Under the pieces are notes generated by a model. The model was given only the letters and a program-made list of their open reading frames with translations. It searched no databases and was not told the origin of the DNA. A program made the translations under genes and the position numbers. From NCBI GenBank assembly GCA_005402585.1, contig BIFP01000022.1, forward strand, positions 410,222 through 474,221: 64,000 nt of DNA, read 5' to 3'. Below, piece by piece: positions 41,955-50,074 of the stretch. This DNA comes from Micromonosporaceae bacterium KJ-029 (lineage in GTDB: Bacteria; Actinomycetota; Actinomycetes; Mycobacteriales; Micromonosporaceae). How positions within the stretch are numbered: the first letter of the stretch is position 1; each line of letters begins with the position of its first letter.

Positions 41955-42014
41955 GACACCGCTCGCCGGATCGAGGTTCCGGCGGTATGGAACCTCGGCC
42001 GCCCGGGTGGTGTC
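41955..42014. promoter_or_regulatory. Symmetrical divergent ECF promoter pair
   Basis: Each strand carries GGAACCTCG, and the -10-like TGTC follows GGAACC by 16 bases: plus strand GGAACC 41989-41994 and TGTC 42011-42014; minus strand GGAACC 41980-41975 and TGTC 41958-41955. The two GGAACCTCG copies form a 9-bp inverted repeat (41972-41997). GGAAC is the classical ECF -35 element. Both -10 elements lie so near the start codons that leaderless transcripts are expected. Confidence 0.7.
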
Positions 42015-42020
42015 ATGACA

Positions 42021-42599
42021 GTGATCCCACCGGAGGTACCACTGGACGACGAGGAGTTCGTCACCCGCGCGCAGGCAGGTGACCGGGAGGCGTACGAGTT
42101 CCTGGTCGCCCGGCACACCGCGTCCGCGTACCGGACCGCGGTGCTGCTCGGCGCGGGATCGGATGCGGAGGACGTCATCCAGGAGGCGTTCGTGAAGGCG
42201 TACCGGAAGCTGTCCCGCTACCGCGGGGACTCGTCCTTCCGCTCGTGGCTCCTGGCGATCGTGGCCAACGAGACCCGCAACCTGCACCGGTCGCGGGAAC
42301 GGCGGCACGGGCTGGTGTTGCGGGCGGCGCGGGTAAACCCCGCCGCGGAGGTCGCCGAGGACGACGCCGTCGGCGGGGTCCTCGCCGGGGAGCGCCGAGC
42401 CGCGCTGGTGCGGGCGCTGCGGCTGTTGCCGGCCAAGGACCGCGAGGTGATCGTCTGCCGGTACTTCCTCGACCTGAGCGAGGACGAGACCGTCGCGATG
42501 CTGGGCTGGCCCCGGGGCACGGTGAAGTCACGGACGTCCCGGGCCCTGGTGAAGCTGCGCGGCCTGCTCGCCACCGAGGAGGTCAGCCGGCATGGATGA
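42021..42599 (+). CDS. ECF RNA polymerase sigma factor
   Basis: About 192-194 residues: region 2 has AGDREAYEFLVARHTASAYRTAVLLGAGSDAEDVIQEAFVKAYRKL, and region 4 has LLPAKDREVIVCRYFLDLSEDETVAMLGWPRGTVKSRTSRALVKLR. ATG 42015 is the first codon of the frame, but the predicted -10 (TGTC 42011-42014) puts the transcript start near 42020. GTG 42021 is therefore the more likely leaderless start. It overlaps the next gene by 8 bases, whose membrane protein is its probable anti-sigma factor. Autoregulation is likely. Confidence 0.9.
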   Translation: MIPPEVPLDDEEFVTRAQAGDREAYEFLVARHTASAYRTAVLLGAGSDAEDVIQEAFVKAYRKLSRYRGDSSFRSWLLAIVANETRNLHRSRERRHGLVLRAARVNPAAEVAEDDAVGGVLAGERRAALVRALRLLPAKDREVIVCRYFLDLSEDETVAMLGWPRGTVKSRTSRALVKLRGLLATEEVSRHG

Positions 42600-43335
42600 C
42601 CTGGAGCGGGAGCTACGCGAGCTGTCCACCTGGCTGGAGACACCCGAACCGCCCGACGTGACGGCCCGGGTCCGCGCCCGGCTCGCCGCCGAACCCACGC
42701 GCGCTCCGGCACGCCTACGGTGGTGGCGGCGCCGATGGCGATACGCGGTCGCCGCGGCGCTGGCCGCCCTGCTGGTCGCCCTGCTGCCACCCGGGCGGGC
42801 GGCCCTGGCCGACGCGGTGACCGGGCTGCTGCGCTTCGCCGGCATCACCATCAGCACGTCCTCCGCGCCGGTCCTGCCGACCGGTTCCCCGTCTCCGCTG
42901 CCCGCGCAGCGGCCAGCCGGGCTGGACGAGGCGCAGCGCGCGGTGCGGTTCCCGATCCGGGTACCGGCGAAACTGGGCCCGCCCGAGCGGGTGCTGGTGG
43001 CCGACCCGGACGGCACCGGCAGCCACCGGGTGGCCACCCTGCTCTACCGCGACGGCGAGCTGCGCCTCGACGCGTTCGACGGCCGGCTCGACCCGGTCTT
43101 CTTCAAGCAGACCGGCATGGCCGGGGCGGAGTGGACCCAGGTCGGCGGCCAACAGGCGGTGCGGATCGACGGCCCGCACCCGGTGTCGTACGTGGACCGT
43201 GGCGGCACGGTCCGGGAGGAGAGCGCCCGCCTCGCCGCCGCGACCCTGATCTGGGCGGACGCAGGCGTGACCTACCGCCTCGAAGGCCACCTGACCATGG
43301 CCGAGGCGGTCGAGATCGCAACCTCCCTGGAGTGA
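42592..43335 (+). CDS. Single-pass membrane protein, probable anti-sigma factor
   Basis: A 247-residue protein: cytosolic N-terminus DDLERELRELSTWLETPEPPDVTARVRARL, a transmembrane helix (about 45-63), a Pro/Ser-rich stretch, and an extracytoplasmic domain with FPIRVPAKLGPPERVLV and FFKQTG. The PPDVTARVRARL segment is typical of membrane proteins paired with ECF sigma genes. The start overlaps the sigma gene end by 8 bases. No zinc-binding HxxxCxxC motif is present, so it would be a non-ZAS type. Confidence 0.75.
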   Translation: MDDLERELRELSTWLETPEPPDVTARVRARLAAEPTRAPARLRWWRRRWRYAVAAALAALLVALLPPGRAALADAVTGLLRFAGITISTSSAPVLPTGSPSPLPAQRPAGLDEAQRAVRFPIRVPAKLGPPERVLVADPDGTGSHRVATLLYRDGELRLDAFDGRLDPVFFKQTGMAGAEWTQVGGQQAVRIDGPHPVSYVDRGGTVREESARLAAATLIWADAGVTYRLEGHLTMAEAVEIATSLE

Positions 43336-43480
43336 CGAGGAATCCGCCGAGCGTCCCCGGCGACCCCACATGCGGCGATCGGTTGTTGACAGTCAGTCGA
43401 CGCGGCGGGACACCACCGCGTACGGGCGACCGCTCGATCATCGACCACAGCCTCATCGCCGGCCTGCCGTCCACTAGCCC

Positions 43481-43553
43481 GCGATCATGCAGTTGTGGTG
43501 GGCAAGTTGCCCCGAAGCAGGGCATTTGTGGAGCGCCACAACTGCATGATCGC
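43481..43553. repeat. Long inverted repeat, REP/MITE-like
   Basis: GCGATCATGCAGTTGTGG (43481-43498) and its exact complement (43536-43553) flank a 37-base loop with a nested TGCCC/GGGCA pairing. It is too far from any stop codon to be a simple terminator. The form suggests a dispersed repetitive palindrome. Confidence 0.7.
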
Positions 43554-43668
43554 CGAGGTGGGGTGGGGTGGGTGTGCTGGCTCCGTCACGGCACGGCACA
43601 AGCGCGCCTCGGACACCACGACCCCTGGCCGACCTGGAGCAGCTATGGGCGGATCGACGCATTTACTT

Positions 43669-43681
43669 TTAACAAAGTTAA
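43669..43681. promoter_or_regulatory. AT-rich palindrome before the chitinase gene
   Basis: TTAACAAAGTTAA has 5-bp arms around AAA, within an AT-rich block unusual for this genome, 37 bases upstream of the chitinase ATG. It could be the promoter core or an operator. No DasR-type site was found. Confidence 0.4.
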
Positions 43682-43717
43682 CGATAGCCTCCGATTCCAT
43701 CGATGAGGAGGCATGCC

Positions 43718-45091
43718 ATGCGACGCCGTTCCGTGTCATCCGCCCTGCTGGCCACCGCCGCCCTGGTCGCCGCCGTCGCGGCACTACCGGCGGCCGGCAG
43801 CTTCGCCGCCACCCCCACCGCAGCCGGCATCCCCGCCGCCGCACCCTTCGCCGCCCTCGCCGCCTGCACGGCACCGGCCTGGGCCGAGGGCAACACCTAC
43901 CAGGCGGGCACCCGGGTCACCTACGCCGGCCGGACCTACCAGGCCCTGGTGACGCACACCGCGCACGTCGGTGCAGGCTGGAACCCGGCCGCCACCCCGT
44001 CGCTCTGGACCGACCTCGGCCCCTGCGACGGCGCCCCGTCCCCCACCCCAACCCCGTCACCCACCCGGACGCCGACCCCGTCGCCAACGCCCACGCCCAC
44101 CACGCCGCCCACCACGACTCCCCCGCCCGGCTCGGACACCTGCGCGCTCAAACCGAGACCGACCGGCAAGGTGCTCCAGGGCTACTGGGAGAACTGGGAC
44201 GGCGCGGCCAACGGCGTACACCCGCCGCTGGGCTGGATCCCGATCACCGACTCGCGCATCCCCGCCCACGGCTACAACGTCATCAACACCGCGTTCCCGG
44301 TGATCCGCGCCGACGGCACGGTGCTCTGGCAGGACGGCATGGACGCCACGGTCAAGGTGCCCACCCCCGCCGAGATGTGCCGGGCCAAGGCGTCGGGCCT
44401 GACGATCCTGATGTCGATCGGCGGCGCCACCGCCGGCATCGACCTCAGCTCCGCCGCGGTCGCCGACCGGTTCGTCGCCACCATCGTGCCGATCCTCAAG
44501 CGGTACAACTTCGACGGCATCGACATCGACATCGAGACCGGCCTCACCGGCAGCAGCAACATCAACCAGCTCTCCACCAGTCAGGCCAACCTGATCCGCA
44601 TCATCGACGGGGTCTTGGCCCAGATGCCGGCCGGCTTCGGCCTCACCATGGCCCCGGAGACCGCGTACGTGACCGGAGGCAGCGTCGTCTACGGCTCGAT
44701 CTGGGGCTCCTACCTGCCCATCATCAAGAAGTACGCCGACAACGGCCGGCTCTGGTGGCTCAACATGCAGTACTACAACGGCAGCATGTACGACTGCTCC
44801 GGCAACTCGTACGCGGCCGGCACCGTGCAGGGCTTCGTCGCCCAGACCAACTGCCTCAACACCGGCCTGGTCATCCAGGGCACCACCATCCGCGTCCCGT
44901 ACGACAAGCAGGTCCCCGGCCTGCCGGCCCAGGTCGGCGCGGGCGGCGGCTACATGGCACCGTCGGCCGTGGCGCAGGCATGGAACACCTACAACGGCAG
45001 CCTGAAGGGCCTGATGACCTGGTCGATCAACTGGGACGGGTCAAAGGGCTGGACCTTCGGCGACAACGTCAAGGCACTCCAGCGCCGATGA
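43718..45091 (+). CDS. Secreted chitinase, GH18 with N-terminal CBM5/12
   Basis: A 457-residue endo-chitinase: signal peptide (about 1-31), a CBM5/12 chitin-binding module (WAEGNTYQAGTRVTYAGRTYQALVTH ... WTDLGPC), a long Pro/Thr/Ser linker (about 108-140), and a GH18 barrel with FDGIDIDIE carrying the catalytic Glu and MSIGGA. GH18 class matches Streptomyces ChiC/ChiD-like secreted enzymes. ATG 43718 follows GAGGAGG; the frame reaches 43703 without a better start. A strong terminator follows immediately. Confidence 0.94.
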   Translation: MRRRSVSSALLATAALVAAVAALPAAGSFAATPTAAGIPAAAPFAALAACTAPAWAEGNTYQAGTRVTYAGRTYQALVTHTAHVGAGWNPAATPSLWTDLGPCDGAPSPTPTPSPTRTPTPSPTPTPTTPPTTTPPPGSDTCALKPRPTGKVLQGYWENWDGAANGVHPPLGWIPITDSRIPAHGYNVINTAFPVIRADGTVLWQDGMDATVKVPTPAEMCRAKASGLTILMSIGGATAGIDLSSAAVADRFVATIVPILKRYNFDGIDIDIETGLTGSSNINQLSTSQANLIRIIDGVLAQMPAGFGLTMAPETAYVTGGSVVYGSIWGSYLPIIKKYADNGRLWWLNMQYYNGSMYDCSGNSYAAGTVQGFVAQTNCLNTGLVIQGTTIRVPYDKQVPGLPAQVGAGGGYMAPSAVAQAWNTYNGSLKGLMTWSINWDGSKGWTFGDNVKALQRR

Positions 45092-45097
45092 TCGGAT

Positions 45098-45129
45098 GGG
45101 TGGGCACCGGCGGTGGCCGGTGCCCACCC
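45098..45129 (+). terminator. Chitinase terminator
   Basis: A perfect 14-bp inverted repeat (GGGTGGGCACCGGC and complement) with loop GGTG begins 6 bases after the chitinase stop. Confidence 0.85.
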
Positions 45130-45260
45130 GAGGCACGATCCCAGCACCATGGGTCCGACCAAGTACGCGGTCAACGCCGCCACCGACCATCAGGCTTCCG
45201 GCGGAGCCAGCCTGCGTGGAAGGCAGCGCCGTGGCGTGGTGGACCACGGCAGTGTCGCTG

Positions 45261-47295
45261 GGATCGGCCCGTGTTCGCGGAGCAGGCCAACGACACGACG
45301 ATCACCCTCCCGCAGAGATCACCCCACATATGCGGGAAGCAGCCGAGCCGCTTCGTCATGCGCCGCTGCGCTCGGGATACCCCCGCCTTCGCGGGGAGCA
45401 GCGTCATCCGGGATCAGGGAGGACGATCGCCGCGGGACCACCCCCGCGTGCGCGGGAAGCAAACCCCTGCCTCTTGCAGAATCGACACCCACTCGGGATC
45501 ACCCCCGCGTGCGCGGGGAGCAGCATTGATGGACGCGGTGGCATGCTGACACCGTGGGATCACCCCCGCGTGCGCGGGGAGCAGCCTTCCTCGGCCGTGA
45601 ACGCGGGGCCGTCCGGGGGATCACCCCCGCGTGCGCGGGGAGCAGCAGGTCTATCGGGAGCGGATCCCGCACTACCCGGGATCACCCCCGCGTGCGCGGG
45701 GAGCAGGCCCTCGACCAGTCCTGGCACATCGGGTGGCTGGGATCACCCCCGCGTGCGCGGGGAGCAGGGCCGAGCCCCGTTGGTCGAGCACCACAACGCG
45801 GGATCACCCCCGCGTGCGCGGGGAGCAGGGTGATGTGACCCGTCGTGGCCACGAGGTGCGGGGATCACCCCCGCGTGCGCGGGGAGCAGCGGCCGTTGGA
45901 CATGTACTCGTTGTCCTCGGTGGGATCACCCCCGCGTGCGCGGGGAGCAGAATCCCGTCATCGGACCCAACATCGGCTTGTTGGGATCACCCCGCGTGCG
46001 CGGGGAGCAGTCCTTAACGGGCGCCTGCCGGATAGCCTCCAACGGATCACCCCCGCGTGCGCGGGGAGCAGGGCTGCGGCAAGACCACCTTGGGTTACCA
46101 GTTGGGATCACCCCCGCGTGCGCGGGGAGCAGCACGAAGAACGGCGAGTTGTAGGTGAGCGTCGGGGGATCACCCCCGCGTGCGCGGGGAGCAGGAATTC
46201 GCCAGTTCATCGGCTGGCCGTGCATGAGGATCACCCCCGCGTGCGCGGGGAGCAGGAGAGTGCAACGGGGGTTGCACTCTCCCTCTCGAGGATCACCCCC
46301 GCGTGCGCGGGGAGCAGGAGGTTCCCTCGCGTAACCGGCTGATGAGCGAGGGATCACCCCCGCGTGCGCGGGGAGCAGCTGATCTCCAGGCGCGGCGCGT
46401 CCATCGGTTCGGGATCACCCCCGCGTGCGCGGGGAGCAGTTCTGCCAGCCCTGCCCGAGCGCACTGATCGCGGGATCACCCCCGCGTGCGCGGGGAGCAG
46501 GGTGGAATGACTCCGCGCGAGGCTCAGGTGTGGGGATCACCCCCGCGTGCGCGGGGAGCAGGCGTGGGCGGTCAGCCCGGCCGCCCACGCCAGGGGATCA
46601 CCCCCGCGTGCGCGGGGAGCAGCCGGTGGGCGCTCTGCCACGCCCTGTGGGCGCGGGATCACCCCCGCGTGCGCGGGGAGCAGGACATGAGCCTGTTTGA
46701 CGTGCCGGGGTTGCTGTGGATCACCCCCGCGTGCGCGGGGAGCAGGTTCCGGACCGCGCGTACCCCTACGCCGAGGCGGGATCACCCCCGCGTGCGCGGG
46801 GAGCAGGGGCGATCAGGCCGCGCATCCTGACCGCCCCGAGGATCACCCCCGCGTGCGCGGGGAGCAGCTGCCCTACTGTCCCCGATGGATAAGCCGGCGG
46901 GGATCACCCCCGCGTGCGCGGGGAGCAGGTGTCCGGTGTCCCGCGCTTCACAACCGCAACGGGATCACCCCCGCGTGCGCGGGGAGCAGTACGTGATGTT
47001 GTCTGTCGGGTCGCAAACGTTGGGATCACCCCCGCGTGCGCGGGGAGCAGGGGTGGCAGGATGAGTGGGCAATTTCACCCTGAGGGATCACCCCCGCGTG
47101 CGCGGGGAGCAGTCTGTGACCGACCAGGAGGAAACTAACGCGGCGGGATCACCCCCGCGTGCGCGGGGAGCAGGAATAAACGTCAAGGTTTGTTAAACCG
47201 TACTCGGGATCACCCCCGCGTGCGCGGGGAGCAGACGTCTTTTGCTTCCACTGCGTTTCCTCCTAGGGGATCACCCCCGCGTGCGCGGGGAGCAG
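45261..47295 (-). CRISPR. CRISPR array 1, type I-E, 30 good plus 4 decayed repeats
   Basis: 28-base repeats alternate with mostly 33-34-base spacers (61-base period). In crRNA direction (minus strand) the repeat begins CTGCTCCCCGCGCACGCG and ends GGGGTGATCC, a typical actinobacterial I-E repeat with a stem of CCCCGCG/CGCGGGG type. Plus-strand starts run from 45496 to 47268, the 30 near-identical copies; 45984 lacks one C. Four decayed copies at 45261, 45316, 45375 and 45435 mark the old trailer end. The leader is therefore on the cas side at 47296, and transcription runs leftward. Confidence 0.98.
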
Positions 47296-47355
47296 ACTTA
47301 TTGACCTGGGCTTCCGGAGATCAACTACCGGATTTTCCTTCACTTTGTTCCGGGC
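47296..47355 (-). promoter_or_regulatory. Leader of array 1, overlapping the cas2 3' end
   Basis: Read on the minus strand towards the array, it contains CAAAGTGAA, AAAATCCGG, TTGATCT and CAGGTCAATAAGT directly before the first repeat. The same blocks in the same order precede array 2. Only 25 bases separate the cas2 stop from the repeat, so most of the leader is also cas2 coding sequence. Confidence 0.7.
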
Positions 47356-47728
47356 TGGCCACTGAGGTGCCACCCCCGGGAGCACGGCGTCCGAACCGGC
47401 GGCGTTTTGATGCTTTGCTCCAGCCGCGAGGGAGGGCTGGGTTGTAGGTCTTTCGCTCTGTCGGCCGCCGGATCAGGGTGATGCCGTCGTAGTCGACGGG
47501 TTGCCAGTGGTGGTCGTGTACCTGGAAGGAGAGCCGCTGCTCCCCCGGCTGCTGGTGGACGAGCAGCGCCCGTCCGGGCCCCGCCATCTCGATGACCTTG
47601 GACCAGAGCCGGTGCCGGATCCGGCTGTTCACGTGCCCGACGTAGACCCCGGCGGATATCTCAAGTAGCCACTGGGTGAGGTGGCCACGTAGGCCCTCGG
47701 GGCAGGCGGTGAGGATGATGACGGTCAT
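47321..47728 (-). CDS. cas2: CRISPR-associated endoribonuclease/adaptation protein Cas2e
   Basis: A 135-residue protein: TVIILTACPEGLRGHLTQWLLEISAGVYVGHVNSRIRHRLWSKV is the Cas2e (CasB-type I-E) core; it forms the Cas1-Cas2 integrase that inserts new spacers. The C-terminal 45 residues are a basic, low-complexity extension (KRRRFGRRAPGGG) encoded by DNA that also forms the array leader, and they may be partly dispensable. The start overlaps the Cas1 stop (TGATG). Confidence 0.96.
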   Translation of the reverse strand: MTVIILTACPEGLRGHLTQWLLEISAGVYVGHVNSRIRHRLWSKVIEMAGPGRALLVHQQPGEQRLSFQVHDHHWQPVDYDGITLIRRPTERKTYNPALPRGWSKASKRRRFGRRAPGGGTSVASPEQSEGKSGS

Positions 47729-48696
47729 CAGAAGTCCACTTCACCGCCGTAGTTGCGACCGCTGGCGAGTTCGTAGCCTTCCTCGTCCCAGAGGCGTACG
47801 GTGTCGCTCTCCGGCTCGTCGTCGAGCCACTGCTCATCGATCGGCCCGGAGGGGCCGGGGCTGAGTAGCAGGCTTCGGATGTCGCGTACGCATCGGTCGA
47901 GGAGAGCACCGTCGTGGACGCGGTCACGGACAGCGCGACGGGTGTCTGAGCCGATGTCGGTGGACTCGCTGGCGGCGATGTCGAAGGCGACCGGGATGGT
48001 GATGTCGGCCTTGTAGAGGTCGGCGATGTCGTAGACGAAGGATCGGTCGTGGCCGGTGTGGACGAAGCCGAGTCCGGGTGAGGCGCCGACGGCGACGATG
48101 ACAGCGTTCACGATGCCGTACAGGCAGGCGTGTGCGGCTGACAGCGCCTGGTTGACGGGGTCGCTGCCGCTGAAGTCGTCCGGGTCGTACTCTCGGTTGT
48201 TCCACGGCACGCCGGTCCGCTTGGCGTGCTCGCGGTAGCACCGGCGTACCCGGGCTCCTTCCTTGCCCCGGAGTTGCTGCATGGTGAGGGTGTCGGTGGC
48301 CTCGCCGGGGAACCGCATCCGGTACATCGCCCGTGCCACTTGGAGCCGCCGGTCCCGGTGGGAGACGGCGGCGGCTTGGGCGACGAGCAGCCGGCTGGAT
48401 CGGGCGAGCGGGCGTCCGTGGGCGTAGTAGCGGACGCCGTGCTCGCCGACCCAGACCGCGGTGGCACCGTTGTCGGCGAGGAGCATCATCGCCTGTTGGG
48501 TGATGCTGGTGCCGGGTCCGAGCATGAGTACGCCGAGGGTGGCGGCGGGGATGTGGACGACGCCTTTGTCGTCGGTAGCCGTGATCGCGTTGCTGTCGCG
48601 GTGGATGACGCAACGTTCGAGGTAGATGAAGCTGAGCCGGTCCTGGGCGCGGTTGAGATCCGACAGGTCGGCCGGCGGAACGCCGGGGATCTTCAC
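47728..48696 (-). CDS. cas1: CRISPR-associated integrase Cas1e
   Basis: A 322-residue protein that catalyses spacer integration with Cas2. Metal ligands are visible: Glu in RGKEGARVR, His in GFVHTG and Asp in FVYDIADLYK. GTG 48696 overlaps the Cas6 stop (GTGA); the longer frame to 48957 is antisense-like and unlike Cas1. It is the eighth of nine genes in the operon. Confidence 0.97.
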   Translation of the reverse strand: MKIPGVPPADLSDLNRAQDRLSFIYLERCVIHRDSNAITATDDKGVVHIPAATLGVLMLGPGTSITQQAMMLLADNGATAVWVGEHGVRYYAHGRPLARSSRLLVAQAAAVSHRDRRLQVARAMYRMRFPGEATDTLTMQQLRGKEGARVRRCYREHAKRTGVPWNNREYDPDDFSGSDPVNQALSAAHACLYGIVNAVIVAVGASPGLGFVHTGHDRSFVYDIADLYKADITIPVAFDIAASESTDIGSDTRRAVRDRVHDGALLDRCVRDIRSLLLSPGPSGPIDEQWLDDEPESDTVRLWDEEGYELASGRNYGGEVDF

Positions 48697-49370
48697 TGGT
48701 TGGCTTGGGCGGGGGCGAGGGTGAGCAGGCCGCAGCCGTACGCCTTCGCGTGCCCGATCCCGCTCGTCAACGCCCGGCGGAAGGCGTCCGGGTCGGTGAT
48801 CTGGAGGATGCCGTCGAAGGTCGCCGTGGTGAGGGTGACGGTCCCCATGCCGCGTTTGAAGGACTGCGTCTGGCGGCGGTGCAGCCGCACGTTGGGGCGG
48901 CCGTCGTGCTGGCTCGCCAGGGCGAAGCCGTGCCGGTCGGTCCGGCCCATCAGCCATGCGATCTGCTCGTGTTCGCGCAGGTAGCCGAAGCGCTGCGTCT
49001 CCTTGGCGTCGGCGGTCTTACGCCCGCTGTGGGTCGGGTTGGCGGTGAGCCGGAACGCCCAGTCCTGGCCGGGGGCCAGCGAGTCGAGCAACCCGTCGTA
49101 GTCCCGGGTCACCCAGGCTTCGTCGCTGGTGGGCCAGCCGGCCTGCTCGATCAGGTGGGTGAGATCGGGTCGGCCGGGGCTGACGATGTAGAGATGGACC
49201 GTCGCGGGGGCCGGGGTGTCGAGCCGCCACAGCGTACGGCTGCCAGGGCGCTCGTAGTCTGTTGCGACGGGGAAGGCGGCGCGGACCGCCGCGTGCATGG
49301 CGTGTGGCGAGGAGAGCAGCTTCCGCGCGCCCCGGCGGGCCGGGTTGATCTGGAATCGGGTGAGGAACAT
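48693..49370 (-). CDS. cas6e: crRNA-processing endoribonuclease Cas6e
   Basis: A 225-residue CasE/Cas6e: FLTRFQINPARRGARKLLSSPHAMHAAVRAAFP at the start (including the His region of the active site), and the Gly-rich C-terminal GIGHAKAYGCGLLTLAP. It cuts the repeat stem and stays bound in Cascade. ATG 49370 lies 2 bases after the Cas5e stop. Confidence 0.96.
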   Translation of the reverse strand: MFLTRFQINPARRGARKLLSSPHAMHAAVRAAFPVATDYERPGSRTLWRLDTPAPATVHLYIVSPGRPDLTHLIEQAGWPTSDEAWVTRDYDGLLDSLAPGQDWAFRLTANPTHSGRKTADAKETQRFGYLREHEQIAWLMGRTDRHGFALASQHDGRPNVRLHRRQTQSFKRGMGTVTLTTATFDGILQITDPDAFRRALTSGIGHAKAYGCGLLTLAPAQANQ

Positions 49371-49372
49371 GC

Positions 49373-50074
49373 TCAGCCTCCCAGCAGGCTCAGCGGGTCG
49401 TGCTCGGCGACACCGGCCCGCTCCGCGAGGTCGTTGGTCACGTCGACGTGCCGGCGCAGCACCGACCGCCAGGTGTGCTGCCGATGTGCGGGGTCGAAGC
49501 TGAGCGGCTCGTCGGGCACGGTTTCGGTGACCGGCTCGCCCGGACGGGCGTCGCGGATGATCTCCAACCGGACCGTGCGGGCCGCCTTCTTGCGGTGCCA
49601 CTCGGCGGCGAGCCACGGCCACTCCGTCAGCGCGCCGTCGAGGCTTTCCTCGTGTACGCCGAGGCTGATGGGGCCAACCGGCGGACAGGACCGGCGCCCG
49701 AGGTAGAGGGGGAACTGTGGCCGGTCCAGCGCATCCGCCAAGCCGTGCAGCAGTTCCCGTTCACCGCTGACGGCGGCGAGGAAGGCGGCGTCGGACAGGT
49801 AGAAGCGATAGGTCAACGGTGCGCTGTGGCGGCCGTCGAGGGACCGGGCGGTCTGGAAGTCCCGCAGGATCTGGCCGGGCTGGTCCAGCCGTACGCCGAA
49901 TTCCAGGCCGAGCAGGTCGGTGAGCGGCTCGGTGCGCCGGACGCCCCTGGCGGCGGCGAGCAGGCCGATCACTCCGCTCTTCGTCGGCGCGACCTCGGTG
50001 CCCCGGCGGGCGAAGCGGCTGGACGAGCCCCACGACTGGAGCGGACCGGCCAGCCGCAGCAGCAACACGCTCAT
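49373..50074 (-). CDS. cas5e: Cascade subunit Cas5e
   Basis: A 233-residue CasD/Cas5e: VLLLRLAGPLQSWGSSSRFARRGTEVAPTKSGVIGLLAAARG is the family's RAMP-fold opening, and LYLGRRSCPPVGP the central signature. It caps the crRNA 5' handle in Cascade. The start overlaps the Cas7e stop by 4 bases. Confidence 0.96.
   Translation of the reverse strand: MSVLLLRLAGPLQSWGSSSRFARRGTEVAPTKSGVIGLLAAARGVRRTEPLTDLLGLEFGVRLDQPGQILRDFQTARSLDGRHSAPLTYRFYLSDAAFLAAVSGERELLHGLADALDRPQFPLYLGRRSCPPVGPISLGVHEESLDGALTEWPWLAAEWHRKKAARTVRLEIIRDARPGEPVTETVPDEPLSFDPAHRQHTWRSVLRRHVDVTNDLAERAGVAEHDPLSLLGG

Larger units (their letters stand above)
43336..43717. other. 382-base intergenic region with long palindrome and chitinase promoter
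   Basis: This region holds the 18-bp-arm inverted repeat (43481-43553) and an AT-rich block with TTAACAAAGTTAA just before the chitinase. No gene is seen; frames through it have no coding-like composition. Confidence 0.5.

Noticed and set aside
43481..43553. Terminator of the anti-sigma gene
   Set aside because: It lies 146 bases beyond the stop and has a 37-base loop, which fits a dispersed palindrome better than a terminator.
45096..45833. Open frames with repeated P-R-V-R-G-E-Q or S-P-P-R-A-R-G-A motifs in both CRISPR arrays
   Set aside because: They are translations of CRISPR repeats, not proteins.
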